Made by a program: the position numbers and the translations under genes. Under the pieces are notes generated by a model, which worked only from the letters and a program-made list of their open reading frames with translations, had not been told where the DNA came from and made no database searches. Positions 1 to 6,712 of a DNA stretch of 15,799 bases are shown here, one piece after another (within the stretch, counting starts at the first letter, position 1; every line of letters starts with the position of its first letter). Source of the DNA: Gracilaria caudata (Eukaryota; Rhodophyta; Florideophyceae; Gracilariales; Gracilariaceae); contig JASCIV010000609.1 in NCBI GenBank assembly GCA_030374735.1, positions 1 to 15,799 on the forward strand, given 5' to 3'.

Positions 1-15
1 CAACAACCCCTTCTC

Positions 16-20
16 CCAAT
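16..20 (+). promoter_or_regulatory. CCAAT box upstream of the first gene
   Basis: A CCAAT pentamer lies 86-90 nt before the ATG at 106, in the coding orientation. The stretch from here to the ATG is rich in C and T, like the leaders of the other genes in the window. The window starts only 105 nt before the gene, so most of the promoter is not visible. A single pentamer is weak evidence; it is listed because each of the five genes with an adequate upstream region has one. Confidence 0.35.
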
Positions 21-105
21 AACTAACTCATCAGGCTCTTCTAACTTCCCACCACATTGACTCCCCCGCCCCTCGTCGCTTCGCGCCCGTGAAGCCCGCT
101 CGTAC

Positions 106-2199
106 ATGCATCATTTGAGACTCACCCTTCTCTTCGCGGCGCTTAGCGTCGTTTGCGCTCAACATCATAATGGCGGTTTTGACCATCGCGCCCATTCCGT
201 TCCCGGTCCTGACCAGACCGTGTACGACATTGACGGCTCCGGCTTCGAAACCGTCCATCTAGACGGTATCGGCTCTCATTCGCACTACTTTGAACCAGGA
301 CCCCCAATCGTCAGCGGTGTAATTACCAGCTTCAGCTGGCGCAGAGTCGACACCAACGAGGAGGTGTGTACGGCTGTCGAATGTGACATTCAGCTGCCCG
401 TCGGAACTACTGAAGTCTCACTCACCGTCGTAGACAATACCGGCGACACCGTGTCTGATTCCTTGTCAGTCACCGTGCTGCCGAGAAGCGCGCTCACTGA
501 ACAGCCTAGAATCGACGCGCTCGGCCCGGCAGAGGGACCTGCCGTCGGTGGTAACATTGTTACCATCGACGGAGCCTATCTTTACCGCGATACAAAAGTG
601 TTCTTTGGAGCGCAGCAGGCGCTCGGAGTTGAACATGTTGACCGCAATCGCATCACCTGCACGGCGCCCGGAGGAACTGGGACTGTTACTGTTACTGTTC
701 AAAGTTCTATGGGAACTTCAAATGGCCTGTCGTATACCTACCAGCAAGGAAATAACATCCCCATTAGTTTCAAACTCAATACCTGGAAGAATCCGGACAA
801 TTCCGAATTTATCGCCGAGGAGATCACGTGTATCGTCATTGGAAGGGATCATCGATACTACATGGGTTCCCTTCTGGGAACTGTCACCGTCGCTTATGTC
901 AACCGCGCGCTCGTGGTTGAATCCAAGTGCACGGGAGCCGAAATGGGAGCAGATCGTTCCATTACCGGCATTGGCTACAACCCTATCGACCCTTATGAGC
1001 GCGTTTTTGTCTCCGTCAACACTCATTTCCACGAAAGCAAGGGCGTTAGATGGGATAACGCTAACATCGAGTCTATTGAAGTTGAGAGCGACGGTTGTCC
1101 GAGAAAGGGCCCAACAATCATTTCCGGCCTCCCTGTCTCCAATCATGATCACGGAGTAGGTCCAATTACCTTCTTGGCCGATGGTAGCATGCTTATTTCG
1201 GTTGGTTCCTTTTCCAATGCTGGAGCGAGCAAACCGGGAGATGGTATCGGTGGCGTTCCAGAGAACCCACTCTCCGCTGCCATTGTTAGAGCCCCGTACC
1301 TACAGCCTGGATTCAACGGTAATATCAGATACGACCAGTATGATGATCCGCTTACAGCCAACAAGATTGCAGGAGATGTGGAACCGTTCGTCACTGGTAT
1401 CCGTAACTCCTTTGGAATGGTTCGACACAGCAACGGGCAAACTTACATCACAGATAATGGTCCAAATACTGGGTTTGGATTGACTAGTACTTCTTGCACA
1501 GAAGATGCACCCGACGCCGAGTCGGAGGACAAGTTGTTGAGGCTGGTCGCGGGCTCGTATTACGGTCACCCCAACCGTAATCGCGGTCGTACCGACCCGA
1601 AGCAATGTGTCTACAGAGGTCTGGACGAAGAAAGTGGTAACGGTTACATGAAGCCAATTGGTACAATGCAGTCATCAACGAATGGCCTCATTGAATATCG
1701 AGCGAACACATTCAACGGAGATCTCAAAGGAAGCCTGCTGATGAGCAAGGTTGCATTTGGCGCTGATGGTTTGGTGTGGCGTGCCGAGCTCAACCCAGAC
1801 GGAAATACGCTGACCAGCCAGCCGTATCAATTCTTTGACCAGAGCGGTGTGTCACTCGTTCAGGGTCTGTATGGAGAGCTTGTAATGCCTCAAATGAAAA
1901 AGTACCGAGTTCTAGCTCTGCAGGCAGAAGAACCCGGACCTGGTTTGGTTGCGATCATTTCAGTGCACCCTAGCCGCGGTCCCAAAGCGGGAGGTACTGA
2001 GGTGTTTATCACCGGACACTTTTTGAACTCCCACGACTTAGTGGTAACATTTGGTGGCGCACCTTGCACCAACATTGTGGACATCAAGTATCAGCATGTG
2101 CGGTGCGTTACCCCTCCCGGAGATGGAAAGGTTCCTGTCATTGCCACAGCTGGAGGAGTTTCATCGAAGAGCTACGGTCACGAATACGAATACATGTAG
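106..2199 (+). CDS. Secreted glucose/sorbosone dehydrogenase-like beta-propeller protein with PKD-like and IPT/TIG domains
   Basis: The 697-residue product starts with a classical signal peptide: a hydrophobic run at residues 4-16 ending in VCA, with likely cleavage after Ala18. A PKD-like beta-sandwich follows at about 38-126, then an IPT/TIG domain at about 134-213 (GPAEGPAVGG...VTIDG). Residues 217-608 form a glucose/sorbosone-dehydrogenase-like (NHL/YliI-type) beta-propeller, shown by the blocks GITSF-free NHDHGVGPITFLADGS (346-361), GIRNSFGM (431-438), TDNGPNTG (449-456) and AGSYYGHPN (482-490). A second TIG domain closes the protein at 614-697 (HPSRGPKAGGTEVFITG). Soluble enzymes of this superfamily oxidise sugars with PQQ; here the family assignment is sound but activity is uncertain, because the usual HNGG-type block is altered. 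The protein probably acts at the cell surface or in the extracellular matrix, where TIG and PKD modules commonly mediate binding. The ATG is the first in frame but has T at -3. The ORF ends in TAG with no intron. Neighbours give no functional clue. Confidence 0.85.
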   Translation: MHHLRLTLLFAALSVVCAQHHNGGFDHRAHSVPGPDQTVYDIDGSGFETVHLDGIGSHSHYFEPGPPIVSGVITSFSWRRVDTNEEVCTAVECDIQLPVGTTEVSLTVVDNTGDTVSDSLSVTVLPRSALTEQPRIDALGPAEGPAVGGNIVTIDGAYLYRDTKVFFGAQQALGVEHVDRNRITCTAPGGTGTVTVTVQSSMGTSNGLSYTYQQGNNIPISFKLNTWKNPDNSEFIAEEITCIVIGRDHRYYMGSLLGTVTVAYVNRALVVESKCTGAEMGADRSITGIGYNPIDPYERVFVSVNTHFHESKGVRWDNANIESIEVESDGCPRKGPTIISGLPVSNHDHGVGPITFLADGSMLISVGSFSNAGASKPGDGIGGVPENPLSAAIVRAPYLQPGFNGNIRYDQYDDPLTANKIAGDVEPFVTGIRNSFGMVRHSNGQTYITDNGPNTGFGLTSTSCTEDAPDAESEDKLLRLVAGSYYGHPNRNRGRTDPKQCVYRGLDEESGNGYMKPIGTMQSSTNGLIEYRANTFNGDLKGSLLMSKVAFGADGLVWRAELNPDGNTLTSQPYQFFDQSGVSLVQGLYGELVMPQMKKYRVLALQAEEPGPGLVAIISVHPSRGPKAGGTEVFITGHFLNSHDLVVTFGGAPCTNIVDIKYQHVRCVTPPGDGKVPVIATAGGVSSKSYGHEYEYM

Positions 2200-2779
2200 G
2201 TTTGATTAGTTCAAGCATCTTTTGTTCAAACAAGTACGCAAACCTGCTACAAAGGAATTCGTCATCTCCCTTATTAGATAGAGGGTCTGTTTAACGTCCA
2301 ATAGGATCGCTGTGGAGGGTACCAACAAGAGAATTGTAGAAGAACACTTTAGCATTTGTCTATACCACCAGCTTGCCGTTGCTGCTGACGTGCGCTCTCA
2401 CGTTGTAAGGACGTATGTATTGTAAAAAAAAGAGAAAAGCAGGGACACAAGCATACCGCAAAGAGAAAACCAGGCGGTTGTCGGCGAATTGACAGTATAG
2501 CATTACAAGTGATAAAGCATGTAAAAGCCGGTCGTCTAGCCCTTCGATGTTGGAGATCTGTCCTGGAGGACTGTGAGGGGAATCGAAAGAACGCTCATGT
2601 AAGCATGTAAGGGCCGTTGGGTCAGAATCCTTGTGCGCTCAGCTCTGCACAAAAAGGAAAGCTCTGGCCGAAATGGTGTCGCCAAGCAAGTGTAGTCGCT
2701 CCCCGAAAATCGGTGGTTCTGAACGAAGGTGTAGACATGTGATTTTGAAGACAGGTGAATGAACGAGGCGATCCAGAAT

Positions 2780-2795
2780 ATGCAATGCATTGCAT
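2780..2795. repeat. 16-bp perfect palindrome
   Basis: ATGCAATGCATTGCAT reads the same on both strands. It could be a dimeric protein binding site. It opens a 100-bp stretch containing two further inverted repeats (2815-2838 and 2863-2879). Its role is unknown. Confidence 0.6.
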
Positions 2796-2814
2796 GCTTT
2801 TCAGAGAAAACGAA

Positions 2815-2838
2815 GAGCTCTCATTGACGAGAGAGCTC
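2815..2838. repeat. Inverted repeat, 8-bp arms and 8-nt loop
   Basis: GAGCTCTC at 2815-2822 is repeated in inverse at 2831-2838 as GAGAGCTC, with an 8-nt loop between. It could form a hairpin in RNA of either strand. It lies about 620 nt beyond the stop of the secreted protein, probably outside a normal 3' UTR. Confidence 0.55.
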
Positions 2839-2862
2839 ATTACATCGTTTCAGATCTGTTCG

Positions 2863-2879
2863 TGCACCGTACTGGTGCA
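2863..2879. repeat. Inverted repeat, 6-bp arms and 5-nt loop
   Basis: TGCACC and GGTGCA flank the pentamer GTACT. This is the third dyad within 100 bp. Each alone could be chance; the clustering is the notable point. Confidence 0.4.
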
Positions 2880-3884
2880 TCTAAGTTCAAGGTTGCACTC
2901 CATAATCGCGCGGCGATGAAAAGCTGTCTGCGGTGATGATGCTGTCTACTCATTCATGAGCCGCCCTGGAGCATTTCTTCAAATCCTGGGGTGTAGTTTG
3001 ATACTATCAATGGTTGATTACACGATGATGGAAGACACGAAAAGCTAGGCACCAGGCTGAAACGAATAAATATGTAGGCGTGGCGGATGTTTCGGTGAAG
3101 CAAAATTTGGTGTGATGACGTAGCAGACTGCGCGATGGTGATGTTTGTGGAGTCGAGGAGAGTGACATTTGGTTGTGGTGGAATGCAAAGTAGATTTGAT
3201 TTGTTACACAGAAGAACGACGAGCACGACAGAGGTGAGTTTGTCACTGACGGGGGAGCTACCAAATTAGTTTTAATGGCGTTGTTTGGGTAGAGAGAGAT
3301 GACCGTTATGGTTCGAATGAGTCTAAACAGCGATACAAGCGAACAAAGGCTTCAAGGTGACCTGGTCGATTGGAACAGGAATTGAAAGGAAGAGTTAATT
3401 TGTTGCTGACAGCGAGCTCAACGACTCGACACAGCCGCTTTTACAACCGTAAACGCAAAGGAGGACGTGGTCAGCACGACCTGGACGGCGTATCCGTGTG
3501 GAAGGATTTGTGGAAATCGGGGCCCCCCTTTTGCTGTTTTTTGAAGATAAGGTTGTTGCATAATATTGTGCGAATGATTGAATGCACAGTGGATGCAAGC
3601 CAGTGTGCTGTTTCAGAGCAGTTTGGCCGCTGAGAAAGGGCCAAAATGCGGGACAATGAGGTATGGAGGGAGGGGTGAATCGGCGGAAGATTTGGGGCTG
3701 TTTTGAGTGCGTATGCGGGCGCACTCATCGCGTCATAGCATATGTGCTGCAGCACGTGCTGGACTTTTAGTCGACGGTTTGCGGGGAGAACGACCGTTGA
3801 AGAAAGCAGCTGCGAGAAAGCGATTGCACGAGAAGTACGCGTTGATCCCTCTGAGGGCGAAGGAGGCGAAGAAGAGGCGTCATG

Positions 3885-4257
3885 CGGCACCACGCACGCG
3901 TACGCCGCGTTAAAAAAAGAACGCACCCGCCAGACGACTCGCCGCGGAGCGAAGACGGAGCACGTACATGTTGCGGCACGCGGCGGTGGCACCACCACCA
4001 CGCGCGCCATAGCGCCGCGCGCTTTGAAAAAACGCGCTCAAAGCCGGCGCCGCGCGCGTCCGTTCAAATTTAAAAACAGCGCGCGCGCCGTGAATTGGCG
4101 TCACGCACAATAACCCTGTCACGCGGCAAGCGGCGCGTGCGCTTTCAGTTACATCACGCAGCCGCAGTACAAAAGCGCTATCGTCAGTCGCCGCCCGACC
4201 CCGTCCGCCGCCCGCCCGTCGCACTCGTCTTCACTCCCCGCCGTCAGCAACAAAACC
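3885..4257 (+). promoter_or_regulatory. CpG-rich promoter and leader of the KEN-box protein gene
   Basis: This stretch is packed with GCGCGC, GGCGCC and CGCG words, interrupted by short AT-rich words around 4063-4077. A reverse-oriented CCAAT (ATTGG) sits at 4094-4098, about 160 nt before the ATG. TTTGAA at 4023-4028 and TTCAAA at 4063-4068 resemble the CHR element of cell-cycle promoters. GCTTTGA at 4021-4027 and TCAAAGC at 4038-4044 form an inverted repeat around a 10-nt spacer. The last 60 nt before the ATG are pyrimidine-rich with A/C just before the start, as expected for a 5' leader. The transcription start cannot be placed from sequence alone. Confidence 0.55.
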
Positions 4258-5493
4258 ATGGCCGCCGTACAGTCCAAACCCGACGTGTCTGCCGCACCCC
4301 CCTCCGCGCCCGCGCCCGCACCCTCCCGTTCCGCTTCGTCGCGCAAGCTCCCGCGTCCCGGCACCTTCTCCCACGCGCGCCTGCCGAGAACGCCCTCCGT
4401 GCCGCGCGGGCGCTCGTACCATGGAAAGCCCCTATCGGCGGCGGCACAGGCGGCGCAGCAGGGCTACTTTGCCAGAAAGGCCGCCAAGATGTACGCGGAG
4501 CGAAAGAAGGCCGAAGCGGCGGCGTCAGCCGCAGCGGCCGCCTCCTCGCCGGAAGGTGACGTGGTTGTAGACGCCGAAATGGCGACCGCTTTGAAACCTG
4601 CAAACCGTAGCGAACAGCCCGTCGATGTCATCAACATCACCGTCGATGCGCAAGGCGTCAAGATCGACGAGAACAAGCCTCGAACGTCTGCAATGGGACC
4701 CAGGACCAACTCGCGCGCTCGTATGACTCGATCGAGTTCGCGCCAGAGAAACGCTCATAGCAGGACGGAAGACAAGGAAAACTTCATCACCGATGCCCGC
4801 CTGGACGCTCATATTGAGGCGTACTTTACCCGCAAGAGAGCGGCCGTGGTTGCCGCCGTCGCACAGCCAGTGGATTCACGATTGACCGAGCACTCCAGCA
4901 CGTCCAATCACTCGTGGGATGGGTCGATGCCAAAGCGAAGGAACAGCCGAAGTGTGATTGAACGAGACCACGCCATTAGCCAGCGTGTGAGTCCGTCGTT
5001 GAATGCCAAACCGAGCACCGCGGCGTTGTCGCCGCGTGAAGCTGCTCTCGACCAAAGCTGCAACCTAAAAGAATGTGCAAACGAAGCAGTGAAACAGAGC
5101 ACTGACAGCTCAGCAGCGCTCAGCGCTGCGGCAGGCAGTGCGCAAACTTCATGCGGCGAGCTGCCGAGCACTGGCAAGTGGTGCGACGAATGTGCTGGCG
5201 TGGGCCTCCACATCTCGGCGCTGCTGTCCGAGCTGCAGACGCAACGACCGGTTCCGGAAGCGGGAGCCGCGGACGTGAGCTCCTCTTCGTCCGGGTCAGG
5301 CGCCAAGAAGGGGTGGAAAAGCATGGTGACACAAACGGTGCTGGGAGATTCTAAGAGCAAGAGCTCGTCGGAAAAGGCTAAACTACAACAAGAAATCAAC
5401 GTGCTTCGCGCCACGGTGGACTTCTTGTACAAGAAGATTGAACGCCTGGAGACAAACGACAACACATCGGCGACTTCTGCTTCTTCTCGTTAG
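4258..5493 (+). CDS. Unrecognised low-complexity protein with KEN motif and C-terminal coiled coil
   Basis: I do not recognise this 411-residue protein. The start is strong (ACC-ATG-G). Residues 1-60 are rich in Pro, Ala and Ser and basic, with a proline-directed site in LPRTPSVPR (42-50). A helical segment, YFARKAAKMYAERKKAEAA (70-88), is followed by an alanine run. Residues 140-172 are Arg/Ser-rich and lead into DKENF, a KEN-box-type motif at 173-175. A second YFTRK motif occurs at 189-193, echoing YFARK at 70-74. Further Ser-Pro sites are at about 245 and 258. A small WCDEC block at 308-312 precedes a short helix, and residues 373-399 have heptad-like spacing of L/I/V typical of a short coiled coil. 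The architecture (disordered, phosphosites, KEN, terminal coiled coil) resembles cell-cycle or microtubule-associated factors, but this is only an analogy. It has no signal peptide or membrane segment. The GC-rich low-complexity regions could also simply reflect base composition. Confidence 0.8.
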   Translation: MAAVQSKPDVSAAPPSAPAPAPSRSASSRKLPRPGTFSHARLPRTPSVPRGRSYHGKPLSAAAQAAQQGYFARKAAKMYAERKKAEAAASAAAAASSPEGDVVVDAEMATALKPANRSEQPVDVINITVDAQGVKIDENKPRTSAMGPRTNSRARMTRSSSRQRNAHSRTEDKENFITDARLDAHIEAYFTRKRAAVVAAVAQPVDSRLTEHSSTSNHSWDGSMPKRRNSRSVIERDHAISQRVSPSLNAKPSTAALSPREAALDQSCNLKECANEAVKQSTDSSAALSAAAGSAQTSCGELPSTGKWCDECAGVGLHISALLSELQTQRPVPEAGAADVSSSSSGSGAKKGWKSMVTQTVLGDSKSKSSSEKAKLQQEINVLRATVDFLYKKIERLETNDNTSATSASSR

Positions 5494-5570
5494 GTTTGAT
5501 TGCTTTTTTGATGGGGCTCTCTCATCAAAAGGTTGTTTTGCGTCTCGGAGCGAAATAGATAGTGCGATGA

Positions 5571-5576
5571 AATAAA
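5571..5576 (+). terminator. AATAAA polyadenylation signal of the KEN-box protein gene
   Basis: A canonical AATAAA lies 78 nt after the TAG stop, in an AT-rich stretch that follows the coding region and precedes the GC-rich island. Its position is right for a 3' UTR of about 100 nt. Confidence 0.6.
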
Positions 5577-5645
5577 ATTGTACAACGATTGGACTGAAAG
5601 AATTCATGAGCACGCTCAGCCATTCCAGTGACGCTGTGACGCGTG

Positions 5646-5666
5646 ACAATGATCTCACATCATTGT
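5646..5666. repeat. Inverted repeat, 8-bp arms and 5-nt loop
   Basis: ACAATGAT at 5646-5653 and ATCATTGT at 5659-5666 are exact inverse copies around CTCAC. The hairpin lies at the left edge of the GC-rich island, about 150 nt beyond the preceding stop codon and 70 nt beyond its AATAAA. It could be an RNA hairpin near the transcript end or a protein site. Confidence 0.5.
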
Positions 5667-6237
5667 GCGTTGCAAAGGGCGCGCGCTGCGAGCAGTCGCG
5701 AGATTTGTGCGAGTGCCGATCATGTGTTGTGCGTCGTACCCGCTTCTACGTGAGCGTCTGCGCAAGCCGAGATGGTGAGCGCCTCTTCCACGCGCTGTTC
5801 GCGCTGCTCGAGCGTGGACCAGCGGCGTCGCAATTCGCCACTCGTGCCTAACTTGCACCGCGCCACGTAGAGTTGCGGCGACCACACTCGAGGCGAGCGA
5901 GTTCGCGCACCTAACTTCGGTGAGGAGGCGCTGTATTACGACGAAGGAAAGCGTTCTTCGTTTTTAAAATATACAGTTCACCTTCTCCCATACGCTGCCG
6001 CCAGCATGATGCTCGCAACATACAACTTCTGAAATCGGTCAAAAGTTGGTGTGCCACTCGACCGCGCGACGAGGGTTGGAAGGGCCGCCAGCTCGTTTTT
6101 TGAGAGCGAACAAGTCGTTATCACGCGTGACGTCGCGCACGCGTCGTGCACCGCCAGCGCCGTTTCCAAGGTGCGCGCCACACGTGTGGGCAAGCGCTCG
6201 GCGCTTCCCACTTCGACATGTCGTTGTGGGGTGCGCG

Positions 6238-6245
6238 GCGGGAAA
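6238..6245 (+). promoter_or_regulatory. E2F-type consensus site
   Basis: GCGGGAAA, inside GGCGGGAAAG, matches the E2F/DP consensus (TTTSSCGC on the other strand). It is the left member of a pair 134 bp apart within an island lacking an assigned gene. An 8-mer of this composition can occur by chance in GC-rich DNA. Confidence 0.35.
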
Positions 6246-6371
6246 GTGACACGCTCTCTGTGCAGACGCGCGCCACCACGTAAACAGACGCCGACGTCGC
6301 TCAAGCACTCGAAGGAAGCGTTCCACACGCCATTGAGGTTACGAGCCAACCGCCTGCGAGCGAGCGCAGAC

Positions 6372-6379
6372 GCGGGAAA
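6372..6379 (+). promoter_or_regulatory. Second E2F-type consensus site
   Basis: A second exact GCGGGAAA occurs in the same orientation. Two exact copies in 140 bp, together with ACGCGT words nearby, is more suggestive than either alone. Confidence 0.35.
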
Positions 6380-6712
6380 GGGCGCAGCAAGAGTGCCGCC
6401 CCATGGGGTGCGCGCCGGTACCACGCGCCGCTTACACATCCGCTGCGAACGCGCCGATATCTTACTCGAAGCAAAGGGTGAGTTCGATATGGCTCGAATC
6501 GGCGGTGCGAATCTGAATCGAATCTAAATCGTTTGCGTTCCACGTTGATGTCAACACCTGAGGTGTCGCCAGCGCACCTCATTATCTGCGAGTCTTTTTA
6601 CAGCAATGGTTGCTTCTATGTTCATCAAATCCAGTGCAACACATTAAACTTCGCCATCTACAACCTTACCTACAGAGCAGTCCACACTCACAAGCGGCGC
6701 GCCCACTTGTCA

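Larger units (their letters stand above)
2200..4080. other. Long intergenic stretch without a convincing gene
   Basis: No open frame here has a recognisable domain, a plausible length or a convincing start. The first 250 nt should hold the 3' UTR of the secreted protein; no AATAAA occurs near its stop, but TGTAA followed by an A-run appears near 2419-2428. Three short dyads cluster at 2780-2879 and are listed separately. From about 3700 the base composition shifts to strongly GC- and CpG-rich as the promoter of the next gene begins. A minus-strand open frame at 3471-4010 looks like a by-product of that composition. Confidence 0.6.
5577..6712. other. Gap between convergent genes containing a GC/CpG-rich island
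   Basis: Both flanking genes end towards this gap, so only two 3' UTRs are expected. Instead about 5630-6470 is GC- and CpG-rich, like the promoters elsewhere in the window. It contains two GCGGGAAA words, three ACGCGT words (5639-5644, 6123-6128, 6139-6144), TGACGTCG at 6128-6135 and a CACGTG at 6181-6186. Open frames of about 150 codons exist on both strands but start at non-ATG or poorly placed ATG codons and match no family I know. The final part (6484-6530) carries several GAATC words, and 6544-6566 holds two small palindromes. No AATAAA is visible for the gene arriving from the right. An unannotated transcript starting here is possible but unproven. Confidence 0.5.

Noticed and set aside
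3310..3322. GGTTCGAAT, resembling a tRNA T-loop
   Set aside because: The flanking bases do not pair as a T-stem and no acceptor or anticodon arms are found around it.
3893..3908. 16-mer with core GCGTACGC shared with 15156-15171
   Set aside because: One copy is within a coding region and encodes ordinary residues; no further similarity extends on either side, so coincidence in GC-rich DNA is the simplest explanation.
3471..4010. Minus-strand open frame of 179 codons
   Set aside because: It spans the promoter of the KEN-box gene, has no recognisable domain and reflects the scarcity of stops in GC-rich DNA.
5978..6527. Open frames of about 150 codons on both strands in the first island
   Set aside because: The plus frame begins with GTG and the minus one has C at -3. 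Neither resembles a known family and neither has a nearby polyadenylation signal.
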